A DNA stretch of 64,000 nucleotides from Nocardioides sp. Root1257 (GTDB lineage: Bacteria; Actinomycetota; Actinomycetes; Propionibacteriales; Nocardioidaceae). The notes beneath the pieces are model-generated. The model had not been told where the DNA came from and did no database searches. It worked only from the letters and a program-made list of their open reading frames with translations. A program made the translations under genes and the position numbers. Positions 34,537-42,278 of this stretch are shown piece after piece (position 1 is the first letter of the stretch; each line of letters starts with the position of its first letter). The stretch is taken from positions 153,723 to 217,722 of the forward strand of contig NZ_LMDV01000012.1 of the NCBI RefSeq assembly GCF_001425175.1, read 5' to 3'.

Positions 34537-35466
34537 TCACGCCTCGTGGGCCACGATGTCGCGCGCGAGGCTCTCCCACTTCGCGTAGGCGTCCGGGTAC
34601 GCCGAGCGCTGCACCGCCTGCGCGGCCCGGGTGACGCTCATCGACTGCCAGCCGCTGATGTCGGTCAGGCCCGGGTTGGAGGTGTGGGTCGCGACGCCGT
34701 AGAACGCCTTGCTCGCGAGCACCGGGTCGAGGATCTGCGCCTCGGTCCCCCAGCCCTGGCTGGTCCGCTGCTGGAAGAGGCCGAGGGAGTCACGGTCGCC
34801 GTAGTCGACGTTGACCAGGGTGGACTCGTGCATCGCGGTGGCGAGCGCGATCACCCAGCCGTACTCCGGGATGCCCGCGTCCTGCCCGACCCCGATGATC
34901 GTGCGCGCGTTCTGCTTCTGCTCCTCGGAGAGGGAGTCGTACGTCGTGCCCGGGGTCGAGCCGCCTCCGCCGGTCCCGAGCAGCGCCTGCCAGGTCGCCG
35001 GCCCGACCACCCCGTCGATGCCCAGGCCCGCCGCCGACTGGAAGCTGCGGACTGCACTGTCGGTGGCCGGCCCGAACGCGCCGTCGGCCGTGACCGACGC
35101 ACCGTGCTTGACCAGCTGCACCTGGAGCGCCTGCACCGCCGCTCCGCTGTCGCCCTGGCGCAGCGTGCTGACCAGGGCTCCGAACGTCGCGGGCCCGGCC
35201 ACCCCGTCGGCGCTCAGCCCGGCCCCGGACTGGAAGGCCTGCACCGCCGCCTGGGTGCCGCTGCCGAAGTCACCGTCCGCGGCCGTGGAGTAGCCGCGCG
35301 AGGTGAGCAGGTGCTGGAGGCTCGTGACGTTCGCCCCGGTAGCGCCGGTGCTCAGCGTCGGGTAGGTCGCGGCGTACGCCGGGGCGGCGCTCAGGCCCGC
35401 CGACCCCACGAGCGCGACCACCAGCGCGACCAGGACGGACAGGACGATGCGGAGGGTCCGAGGCAT
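34537..35466 (-). CDS. Secreted peptidoglycan-binding protein with two PGB repeats
   Basis: 309 residues: signal peptide with hydrophobic core LRIVLSVLVALVVALVGSAG and AYA cleavage region, then two PG_binding_1 modules (GATGANVTSLQHLLTSRGY... and RQGDSGAAVQALQVQLVKHG...), a GGGGSTPG linker, and a C-terminal domain with AMHESTLVNVDYGDRDSLGLFQQRTSQGWG, the lysozyme/transglycosylase-like glutamate and GLFQQ pattern common in actinobacterial cell-wall hydrolases. The long frame upstream is a shadow; this ATG gives a proper signal peptide. Its leader contains a CCCGAGACAGGT direct repeat. Confidence 0.85.
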   Translation of the reverse strand: MPRTLRIVLSVLVALVVALVGSAGLSAAPAYAATYPTLSTGATGANVTSLQHLLTSRGYSTAADGDFGSGTQAAVQAFQSGAGLSADGVAGPATFGALVSTLRQGDSGAAVQALQVQLVKHGASVTADGAFGPATDSAVRSFQSAAGLGIDGVVGPATWQALLGTGGGGSTPGTTYDSLSEEQKQNARTIIGVGQDAGIPEYGWVIALATAMHESTLVNVDYGDRDSLGLFQQRTSQGWGTEAQILDPVLASKAFYGVATHTSNPGLTDISGWQSMSVTRAAQAVQRSAYPDAYAKWESLARDIVAHEA

Positions 35467-35517
35467 GTCTCCATCGGAGCACGGTGGCCGGATCGTCGGA
35501 ACCGGGGAAACCCTCGT

Positions 35518-35542
35518 CCCGAGACAGGTGCCCGAGACAGGT
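35518..35542. repeat. CCCGAGACAGGT direct repeat in the cell-wall gene leader
   Basis: Two identical 12-mers at 35518 and 35531, period 13, about 55-75 bases upstream of the peptidoglycan-binding gene start. Could be a tandem binding site or slippage product. Confidence 0.5.
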
Positions 35543-35554
35543 CTTGAAATAGGT

Positions 35555-35821
35555 GAAGGGCCCTCGGAAGTATGAGTTCCAAGGGCCCTTCGGTTGACCG
35601 GTACCGATGACGCTCCCGATCGACTGCTCCTCGCTTCCGGCCCCGGCGTCGTCGTCATCTCGCCGCCGCGATCACTCCCCGGCAAGCCGGTTCGCTCTCG
35701 TGTGGACCCTCGTCTCCGAGCTGTCCCGCCTCCCGTTGCCGGAGGGCGTGGGAGAAGTTCTATGCCCTGGCGAACCCGGTGCGCAAGAGCTTTCCGGAAC
35801 ATTCTTCCGGTTCCACCGAAA
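35555..35821 (-). ncRNA. Repeat unit A: candidate small RNA ending in hairpin
   Basis: First copy of a 267-bp unit found again 371 bp further right with no net indel. On the minus strand it ends in a GC-rich hairpin (arms near GAAGGGCCC and GGGCCCTTC, loop CTCATAC; 35555-35591) followed by TATTTC. A 37-base tract starting CCCGTTGCC and ending TATGCCCT (35732-35768) is identical in both units. No reading frame is kept between the copies, which argues for RNA or DNA-level function rather than protein. Strand is inferred from the position of the hairpin. Confidence 0.4.
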
Positions 35822-35830
35822 TAGGGGACT

Positions 35831-36277
35831 TCGTCCACAGAACCGACCCTGGTTGTCCACAGAAAACGCCCAGATCCCCACAGTTGAGCGGGATCGGGCA
35901 TCCACCAGCGCGGGGCACAAAAGGAGAAAGGCCCTTGCGAGTATGAGTCGCAAGGGCCTTTCAAGTGACCGGTACTGATGACGCTCCCGATCGACCTCTC
36001 GTCGATTCCGGCCCCAGCGACTTCGTCATCCAGTCGCCGCGACGCGTCCCCGGCAAGCCGGCTCTTCGTCGTACGGACCCTCACCTTCGAGCTGTCCCGC
36101 TCCCCGTTGCCGGAGGGCGTGGGAGAAGTTCTATGCCCTCCGGATCAGGGCGCGCAAGAGGTTGCGGCAACATTCCTCCGGTTCCACCGAAACTGACCCG
36201 TTCCCCACAGTTTCCGGGCCCACCATCCACAGGATGTGCACCGGATCACACAGGTTATCCACCACCCCTGTGGATGA
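35831..36277. other. Cluster of DnaA-box-like 9-mers in a gene-free kilobase
   Basis: TTGTCCACA (35853, the actinobacterial consensus), TCGTCCACA (35831), TTCCCCACA (36201), CCATCCACA (36223), TTATCCACC (36255) and TCATCCACA (minus strand, 36277-36269), plus a weaker ATCCCCACA at 35874. The region from 35467 to 36513 holds no convincing gene. It is not flanked by dnaA or dnaN, so it is not the ordinary chromosomal origin; DnaA titration site, extra origin or chance are the options. Confidence 0.45.
35926..36192 (-). ncRNA. Repeat unit B: candidate small RNA ending in perfect hairpin
   Basis: Second copy. Its hairpin (35926-35962) has a perfect 15-bp stem GAAAGGCCCTTGCGA / TCGCAAGGGCCTTTC with the same seven-base loop as unit A, although the stem sequence differs: compensatory change with loop conserved. 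On the minus strand it runs into TCTCCTTTTG, a good intrinsic terminator. Could simply be the terminator of the amidase operon plus duplicated DNA, but the shared 37-base tract and conserved loop support a structured RNA. Confidence 0.4.
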
Positions 36278-36282
36278 ATGTC

Positions 36283-36319
36283 GGTGGTTGAGGAAGGCCG
36301 CTGGGCCCGTCTCGAAACC
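36283..36319. repeat. Dispersed short repeat, intergenic copy
   Basis: GGTGGTTGAGGAAGG at one end and CCGTCTCGAAACC at the other. Same ends as the inverted copy inside hyuA (28214-28252), but a different centre. Confidence 0.7.
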
Positions 36320-36432
36320 CCCGCAGCCTGCGGGCGGTCCGTGGTTGTGCGCCGACAGGCTTTCTACGCCGGGCACGGCGGTCTCAGGTCGGCGTCGCCT
36401 CCCGGCCCGCGGGTGGTAGTCAGCGGTCAGCC

Positions 36433-36469
36433 GGGAAGATCTGGTGCACGGGGTGGATCAGATCTTCCC
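36433..36469. repeat. Palindromic repeat, copy 1
   Basis: Perfect 11-bp arms GGGAAGATCTG / CAGATCTTCCC around a 15-base centre GTGCACGGGGTGGAT. A near-identical element lies inverted at 63541-63577. Sits 45 bases beyond the amidase stop. Confidence 0.75.
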
Positions 36470-36513
36470 CGCTCACCGTGAGATCGACTTCCACCGACGG
36501 CCCTAGCCGGCCG

Positions 36514-37902
36514 TCAGCTGACGGCCGCCTCGAACGCCGCGGCGACCTCGAGCAGGAACCGGTCGCGGCCGTGCGCGGCGACGATCTGGATGCCCACCGG
36601 CAGCCCGTCGCGCGTGTGGCCGAAGGGGACGGAGATCGCGGGGCAGCCGGTGACGGTGATGTAGTACGCCGCCCGCATCCAGTCGAGGTAGGTCTCCATC
36701 GGGCGGCCGTTGATCGATGTCGGGTACTCCTGGTCGGCCGGGAACGGCGCCACCTGCGAGACCGGCAGGACCAGGACGTCGTACCCGCCGCCGTCCTCGG
36801 GGGAGAAGAAGGTGCGCATCCGCTCGGCGAGCGTGGTCCGCTGGGCGTAGGCGCGCGCGACGTCGGCGCCGCTCAGCGCCTCGCCGAGCCGGATGTTGTC
36901 GGCGAGGGACTGCTTGAAGGCGTCGGGGTGCTGCGCGAGCCGCTCGCCGAAACGGGCCTGGAAGTGCCAGGCGCGCAGGGTGCGGAACGTGTCGTCGGCC
37001 TCGTGCAGGTCCGGGTGGGCGTCGGCCACGTCGCCGAAGACCCCGCCGGCCGAGGCCACGATCGCGGCCACCTCGTCGTCGACGTCGAAGGCACCACCGA
37101 GGTCCACGGACAGAGCCACCCGCAGGCCCGCGAGCGACCCGGAGACCGGCGGGGCGAAGGCCGCGCCGGGGTCCCCGAGCGCCTGGGGCGCGCGGGGGTC
37201 GGGGCCGGCCATCACGGACAGCAGCAGCGCGAGGTCGCCGACGTTGCGGGCCATCGGGCCACCGACCGACGTCGTCTCCCACTGGTTGGAGAGCGGCCAC
37301 TCCGGCACCCGGCCCAGGCTCGGCCGCAGCCCGACGACCCCGCAGAACGACGCCGGGTTGCGCAGCGAGCCGCCCATGTCGGACCCGTCGGCCAGCGGCA
37401 CCATCCCGGCGGCGAGGGCGCACGCGGCGCCACCGGACGAGCCGCCCGCCGAGCGCGACGGGTCGACCGGGTTGAGGGTGGTGCCGAAGACCGTGTTGAA
37501 GGTGTGCGAGCCGGCGGCGAACTCGGGCACGTTGGTCTTGCCGATGGTCACCACCCCGGCCCGGCGCACGCGCTCGACGATCAGCTCGTCCCGGTCCGGC
37601 ACGTGGTCGGCGTAGAGGGGCGAGCCGTACGTCGTGCGCCAGCCGGCCACCGCGTGGGTGTCCTTGAAGGCGAACGGCAGCCCGTGCAGCGGCCCCACCT
37701 CGGCGCCGGACGCGAGCGCCTCGTCGGCCTCGGCGGCGCCGGCCCGCGCGCGCTCCTCGTCGAGCGAGACGATCGCGTTGAGCTGCGGGTTGCGCGCACG
37801 GATCCGGTCCAGGTGCAGGTCGAGCAGCTCGCGCGCGGAGATCTCGCGACGGCGTACGGCGTCGGCCTGGTCGCGTGCCGTCGACTCGACGCCGAGGCTC
37901 AT
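36514..37902 (-). CDS. Amidase-signature family amidase
   Basis: 462 residues. The Ser-cisSer-Lys triad is K80 (LPFAFKD), S155 (AGGSSGG) and nucleophile S179 (SDMGGSLRNP). It is the last gene of a six-gene operon with the permease and molybdenum hydroxylase, its ATG overlapping the CoxG-like stop. That context suggests it hydrolyses an amide or ureide formed from the hydroxylated heterocycle, such as ureidomalonate or malonamate; amidase-signature enzymes are a broad family, so half-amide or other linear amides are alternatives. The start was chosen by the ATGA overlap and by family-length N-terminus. Confidence 0.88.
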   Translation of the reverse strand: MSLGVESTARDQADAVRRREISARELLDLHLDRIRARNPQLNAIVSLDEERARAGAAEADEALASGAEVGPLHGLPFAFKDTHAVAGWRTTYGSPLYADHVPDRDELIVERVRRAGVVTIGKTNVPEFAAGSHTFNTVFGTTLNPVDPSRSAGGSSGGAACALAAGMVPLADGSDMGGSLRNPASFCGVVGLRPSLGRVPEWPLSNQWETTSVGGPMARNVGDLALLLSVMAGPDPRAPQALGDPGAAFAPPVSGSLAGLRVALSVDLGGAFDVDDEVAAIVASAGGVFGDVADAHPDLHEADDTFRTLRAWHFQARFGERLAQHPDAFKQSLADNIRLGEALSGADVARAYAQRTTLAERMRTFFSPEDGGGYDVLVLPVSQVAPFPADQEYPTSINGRPMETYLDWMRAAYYITVTGCPAISVPFGHTRDGLPVGIQIVAAHGRDRFLLEVAAAFEAAVS

Positions 37903-38513
37903 CGGCGGCCGAAGAGGCGTCCGACGACGACGCCGAGCACCACGAGCCCGGCGCCGACGGCGATGCCCTTGAGGAAGTCGTCCTGGGACGACACGGAGGC
38001 CTTCGCCGGCGCCGTGAACGTGGTCCCGGCGGGCGCATCGGCTGCGGGGGTCTCGACAGGCTCGACCACCGGTCCACCCGCGATCGCGGAGCCGACGTTG
38101 CCGAAGAACTCCCCCGCCATCCGCTTGGAGACGCTGGAGAGCATCCGCTGGCCGACGCCGCCGACCATGCCGCCGACCACCGCGTCGGCCTCGTAGGAGA
38201 TCTCGGTGCTGCCGGCGGCCGGCGAGGCGAAGGAGACCTGCACGGTCGCGTCGATGGTGCCGGGCGCGCCTGCCCCGGAGAGCCGCATGGTCAGGCCCCG
38301 GTGCTCCTCGAGGTCCGAGAGCGTGCACTGCCCCTGGTAGGTGCCCTTGATCGCGGCGACCCCGGCGGTGACCGTCATGTCGTAGGCGTTGTCGCCGGTC
38401 GCGACCAGTCGCTCGCAGCCGGGGATGGTGGCGACCAGCACCCGCGGGTCGAGCAACGCGTCCCAGACCTTCTCGACGGGCTGGTCGACGACGTTGGTAC
38501 CGCTGATCTTCAT
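37899..38513 (-). CDS. CoxG-like SRPBCC protein with C-terminal membrane anchor
   Basis: 204 residues: SRPBCC fold (MKISGTNVVDQPVEKVWDAL, IPGCERLVATG, GTYQGQCTLSDL) followed by a Ser/Ala-rich linker and one transmembrane helix (GIAVGAGLVVLGVVVGRLF). CoxG proteins tether CO-dehydrogenase-type molybdenum enzymes to the membrane or bind their quinone partner. Residues 148-155 (VVEPVETP) are encoded by a dispersed repeat. Four-base overlaps join it to the large subunit and the amidase. Confidence 0.88.
   Translation of the reverse strand: MKISGTNVVDQPVEKVWDALLDPRVLVATIPGCERLVATGDNAYDMTVTAGVAAIKGTYQGQCTLSDLEEHRGLTMRLSGAGAPGTIDATVQVSFASPAAGSTEISYEADAVVGGMVGGVGQRMLSSVSKRMAGEFFGNVGSAIAGGPVVEPVETPAADAPAGTTFTAPAKASVSSQDDFLKGIAVGAGLVVLGVVVGRLFGRR
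38049..38070. repeat. Dispersed short repeat inside the coxG-like gene
   Basis: GGTCTCGACAGGCTCGACC plus ACC. Related to the GGTCGTTGAGCCTGTCGAAAC copy at 41425 and to the longer copies at 28214 and 36283. In the linker of the protein, in frame. Confidence 0.7.
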
Positions 38514-40924
38514 GAGTTCTTCCCATCATGTGACTGGCGCAGGGCGTACAGCTCGGACGGCGAGATCGGCATCGCCGTGATGCCCATTCCCGGATGCAGG
38601 GTGCCCTCCGCGTCCTCGATGGCGGCGGCGAAGACAGCGGCCGAAGGGATCACGCCGGCCTCGCCCGCGCCCTTGATGCCGAGCGGGTTGAGGGGCGAGG
38701 GCGTCTCGAGGTGGTCGATGTCGATGCCGTCCGGCACCTCGGTGACGTAGGGCATCAGGAAGTCCATGAACGAGGCGTTGAGCAGCTGCCCGGACTCGTC
38801 GTACGCCATCCGCTCGTAGAGCGCTCCCCCGACGCCCTGGGCGACGCCGCCGTGGATCTGGCCCTCGACGATCATCGGGTTGATCAGGTGACCGCAGTCG
38901 TGGACGACGGCGTACTTGAGGATGGTGATCTCGGCCGTCTCGGGGTCGGTCTCGACGATGACGGCGTGCATGCCCGAGGCGAACGTCGCCCGCTCCGGCG
39001 AGTAGAAGTCCTTGCCCTCCAGTCCCGGCTCGTCGTCCTCGGGCACCGGCGGCTTGCCCGGGTCGCCGACGGAGAACTGGGTCGCGGCCTTCGACGCCTC
39101 GTCGAAGGCGTAGCGCAGCGGGTTGGACAGCACGGACACGGTGCCGAGGTCGATCGACGTGCCCGGCGAGCCCTTCACCGACACGACGCCGTCGACGATC
39201 TGGAGGTCCTTCTCGTCGGCCTCCAGCGCCTCCGCGGCGATCTTGAGCGCCTTCTCCTTGGCCCGCTTCGCGGCCAGGTGGATGGCCGAGCCGCTCATCA
39301 CGGCGGCGCGCGACGCGAACGTGCCGACGGCGTACGGCATCCGGCGGGTGTCGCCGGTGACGACCTCGACGTCCTCGAACTTCACGCCGAGCTCGTCGGC
39401 GACCAGCTGCGCGAAGACGGTGGCGTGGCCCTGGCCCTGGGTGGTGAGGCCGGTCGCGACCTTGACCTTGCCGCTGGTCTCGATGTGCACGTGCGCGCCC
39501 TCGTAGGGACCGACGCCGGTGCCCTCGACGTAGCAGGCCAGGCCGATGCCCACCTGCCGTCCCTGGGCCGCCATCTCTGCCTTGAACGCCGGGAACTCGT
39601 CCCAGCCGACCAGCGCCTTGGTCTTCTCCAGCATCGCCGGGTAGTCGCCGGAGTCGTACTCCAGCTCGCGCCCGTCCTGGAAGATGAGGCCCTGGTCGTA
39701 GGGGAACTCGTCGGGCTGGATGAAGTTCACGGCGCGCACCTCGGCACGGTCCTTGCCGAGGTAGGCCGCGATGGCGTCCATCGTCCGCTCCATGGCGTAG
39801 CAGCCCTGCGGGCGACCGGCGCCGCGGTAGGGCGTGACGATGACGGTGTTGGTGTAGAGCGACTCGAAGACGACCTTGTAGTTCTGCGGCTTGTAGGGGC
39901 CGAGCAGCTGGGTCGAGGTGATGATCGGGACGATCAGGCCGTACGGCGTGTACGCACCGTGGTCGTGCCAGAACTCCACGTCCAGACCGAGCAGCCGGCC
40001 GTCGTCGTCGAAGCCGACCTCGATGTGCTGCACCTGCCCGCGCTCGTGCGCGGAGGAGATGAAGTGCTCGCGCCGGTCCTCGGTGAACTTCACGGTGCGG
40101 CCGAGCGCCTTCGCCGCCATCGGGACGAGCAGCTCCTCGGGCCACGGGTGGTTGATCTTCACCCCGAAGCCGCCGCCGACATCGGGGGTGATCACGTCGA
40201 CCTGGCCGAGGTCGAGGCCCATCTTCACCGCGACCGCGGCGCGCACGCCGGTCGAGCTCTGGGTCGAGGTCCACAGCTGGAGCCGGTTGAGGTCCGGGTC
40301 CCAGCGGGCGACGGTGCCCCGGCCCTCCATCGGCATGCAGGCGCTGCGCTCGACGGTGAGGTCGAGCTCGAGGCGGTGTGGTGCCTGGGCGATCGCGGCC
40401 GGCGCGTCGCCGACGTTCTGCTCCAGGCGCGCACCGATGTTGCCGGGCACGTCGTCGTGCACCAGCGAGGTCGCCGCCCGCGCGGCGTCGATGCCCACCA
40501 CCGGCGGCAGGAACTCGTAGTCGACGCGGATCCGGCCGACCGCGTCCTCGGCGATGTAGCGGTCGTCGGCGACGACGAAGGCGATCGCCTCGCCGACGTA
40601 GTTGACCTCGTCCTTCGCGAGCGCGTACTGCGTGCGGCCGTGGGTCAGCGCCGGGTGCGGGATCAGCAGCGGCAGCGGCTCGGCCATCTGCGGCGTGCAC
40701 GATGCCAGGTCGTCCCAGGTGAAGACCGCGTGCACGCCCTCCAGGTCGAGCACGGCCTCGACGTCGATGTCGAGGATCCGGGCGTGCGCGTGCGGCGAGC
40801 GGAGCACGGCGGCGTGCAGGGTGCCTCCCTCGACGGCCACGTCGTCGACGTACCGTCCGTTGCCGCGCAGGAAGCGCTGGTCCTCGACGCGCTGGACCTT
40901 CTGGCCCATCAGCTTGGTGGTCAC
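38510..40924 (-). CDS. Molybdenum hydroxylase large subunit (form II CoxL / xanthine dehydrogenase family)
   Basis: 804 residues binding the molybdopterin cofactor. GGGFGVK is at residues 250-256, the active-site loop is PYRGAGR (365-371) rather than the Cys-containing loop of true CO dehydrogenases, and the catalytic glutamate is E755 in KGAGEAG. So it hydroxylates a carbon of an organic substrate, probably an N-heterocycle brought in by the co-transcribed NCS2 permease. Uracil, xanthine, hypoxanthine or nicotinate types all fit. GTG start overlaps the iron-sulfur gene stop. Confidence 0.93.
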   Translation of the reverse strand: MTTKLMGQKVQRVEDQRFLRGNGRYVDDVAVEGGTLHAAVLRSPHAHARILDIDVEAVLDLEGVHAVFTWDDLASCTPQMAEPLPLLIPHPALTHGRTQYALAKDEVNYVGEAIAFVVADDRYIAEDAVGRIRVDYEFLPPVVGIDAARAATSLVHDDVPGNIGARLEQNVGDAPAAIAQAPHRLELDLTVERSACMPMEGRGTVARWDPDLNRLQLWTSTQSSTGVRAAVAVKMGLDLGQVDVITPDVGGGFGVKINHPWPEELLVPMAAKALGRTVKFTEDRREHFISSAHERGQVQHIEVGFDDDGRLLGLDVEFWHDHGAYTPYGLIVPIITSTQLLGPYKPQNYKVVFESLYTNTVIVTPYRGAGRPQGCYAMERTMDAIAAYLGKDRAEVRAVNFIQPDEFPYDQGLIFQDGRELEYDSGDYPAMLEKTKALVGWDEFPAFKAEMAAQGRQVGIGLACYVEGTGVGPYEGAHVHIETSGKVKVATGLTTQGQGHATVFAQLVADELGVKFEDVEVVTGDTRRMPYAVGTFASRAAVMSGSAIHLAAKRAKEKALKIAAEALEADEKDLQIVDGVVSVKGSPGTSIDLGTVSVLSNPLRYAFDEASKAATQFSVGDPGKPPVPEDDEPGLEGKDFYSPERATFASGMHAVIVETDPETAEITILKYAVVHDCGHLINPMIVEGQIHGGVAQGVGGALYERMAYDESGQLLNASFMDFLMPYVTEVPDGIDIDHLETPSPLNPLGIKGAGEAGVIPSAAVFAAAIEDAEGTLHPGMGITAMPISPSELYALRQSHDGKNS

Positions 40925-41412
40925 GATGCCGCTTCCTCGCCCGCGATCTCCGCGGCCCTCTCCACGGCCTTCACGATGTTCTGGTAGCCGGTGCAGCGGC
41001 AGAGGTTGCCCGCGACCATGTCGCGCGCCTCGTCGTGGGTCGGCGTCGGGTTGTCGCGCAGGCCGGCCGTGATCGTGGTCAGGAAGCCGGGCGTGCAGAA
41101 GCCGCACTGGAGGCCGTGGCACTCCATGAAGGCCTGCTGCACCGGACCGAGCGAGCCGTCGGGCCTGGTCAGCCCCTCCACCGTCGTGATCTCGCTGCCC
41201 TGCGCGGAGACCGCGAACATCAGGCAGGCCCGGGTCGGGGCGCCGTCGACGAGGATCGTGCAGGCGCCGCAGACCCCGTGCTCGCAGCCGACGTGGGTGC
41301 CGGTGAGCCTCAGGTCGTGGCGCAGGGCGTCCGAGAGCAGCCGCCGCGCGGGCACCCGGATCTCGTGGGTGTGGCCGTTGACGCTCAGCCGTACGTCGTG
41401 CAGCTCCTCCAT
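40921..41412 (-). CDS. Molybdenum hydroxylase [2Fe-2S] subunit
   Basis: 163 residues with two iron-sulfur clusters: plant-ferredoxin type cysteines C43, C48, C51, C63 and the helical cluster C103, C106, C138, C140 (LQCGFCTPGF, NLCRCTGY). It passes electrons from the molybdenum centre to the FAD subunit. Shares a base with the upstream stop and four bases with the large-subunit start, so stoichiometric translation is expected. Confidence 0.94.
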   Translation of the reverse strand: MEELHDVRLSVNGHTHEIRVPARRLLSDALRHDLRLTGTHVGCEHGVCGACTILVDGAPTRACLMFAVSAQGSEITTVEGLTRPDGSLGPVQQAFMECHGLQCGFCTPGFLTTITAGLRDNPTPTHDEARDMVAGNLCRCTGYQNIVKAVERAAEIAGEEAAS

Positions 41413-42278
41413 CAGAGCTCCTCCGGTCGTTGAGCCTGTCGAAACACTCGGGCCGATCGAACCACGCGTGCGGTGAGCACGCGGACCAGCTGCGCGCGGT
41501 AGGCGGCGCTGGCGTGGATGTCCTCTGCCGGGTCGAGCTGCGCGAGCGCGGCCTCCCCCAGCTCGTCGTCGGCGACGCCGCTGAGGTCGACGACCGTGGG
41601 CACGTCGCTCACCGACAGGTAGCCGACCTTGACGCTCTGCCCATCACCAGGGGCTCCGTCGACGAGCGCCGCCGCGCCCACCAGGGCGTAGTCGCCGTGG
41701 CGGCGCGCGATCTCCTCGAACGCGACGCCGGCCCCCGGCGCGAGCGCCGGGAAGAACGCCGACACCGCGATCTCGTCGTGGTGCAGGGACGACTCGAGCG
41801 GGCCGACGTACAGCTCGGAGGCCGGGATCGTACGGCGACCCGCGGGCCCCTCGACCTCGACGGACCCACCGAGCAACGAGAGCACGACGGGCATCTCGGC
41901 GGCCGCGTCGGCGTGGACGAGCGAGCCGACCGTCGTGCCCCGGTTGCGGATCGTGGCGTGCGCGACGTGCGAGAGCGCCAGCGGGACGAGCGGCTGCACG
42001 CGTCGTACGTCGTCCGAGGCGAGGACGGCGGCGTGCCGGGCGAGCGCACCCACCCGGACGCCGCCACCGTTCTCGCTCTCCGGCAGCACCGTGATCGTGT
42101 CCAGGCCCGGGATCCCGTTGATGTCGACGAGCGTCGCGGGAGCCGCGAGCCGCATCGACAGCAACGGGACCAGGCTCTGGCCACCGGCCAGCACCTTGGC
42201 GTTCGGCTCGCCGGCCAGGGCCTCGACAGCTTCGGCGATGGTCCCCGGCCGGCGGTACGCGAACGGTGCTGGCTTCAC
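41412..42278 (-). CDS. Molybdenum hydroxylase FAD-binding subunit
   Basis: 288 residues. FAD motifs are AGGQSLVPLLSMRLA (residues 32-46) and TIRNRGTTVGSLVHADAAAE. The GTG start overlaps the permease stop as GTGA, which sets the order permease-FAD-FeS-Mo. Residues 277-284 (FRQAQRP) come from a dispersed repeat that has replaced the natural C-terminal end. Confidence 0.92.
   Translation of the reverse strand: MKPAPFAYRRPGTIAEAVEALAGEPNAKVLAGGQSLVPLLSMRLAAPATLVDINGIPGLDTITVLPESENGGGVRVGALARHAAVLASDDVRRVQPLVPLALSHVAHATIRNRGTTVGSLVHADAAAEMPVVLSLLGGSVEVEGPAGRRTIPASELYVGPLESSLHHDEIAVSAFFPALAPGAGVAFEEIARRHGDYALVGAAALVDGAPGDGQSVKVGYLSVSDVPTVVDLSGVADDELGEAALAQLDPAEDIHASAAYRAQLVRVLTARVVRSARVFRQAQRPEEL
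41425..41447. repeat. Dispersed short repeat at the end of the FAD-subunit gene
   Basis: GGTCGTTGAGCCTGTCGAAAC followed by AC, in frame eight codons from the stop. Fourth member of the repeat family in this window. Confidence 0.7.

Noticed and set aside
35672..35953. Minus-strand frame of 93 codons over repeat unit A
   Set aside because: The matching frame is not kept in repeat unit B, so it is not coding.
34537..36084. Longer version of the peptidoglycan-binding gene
   Set aside because: The extra N-terminus runs through repeat unit A and would bury the signal peptide.
35831..36277. Chromosomal oriC
   Set aside because: No dnaA, dnaN, rpmH or gyrB nearby; called a DnaA-box-like cluster instead.
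38510..42278. Aerobic CO dehydrogenase
   Set aside because: The active-site loop is PYRGAGR, not the cysteine loop of form I CoxL.
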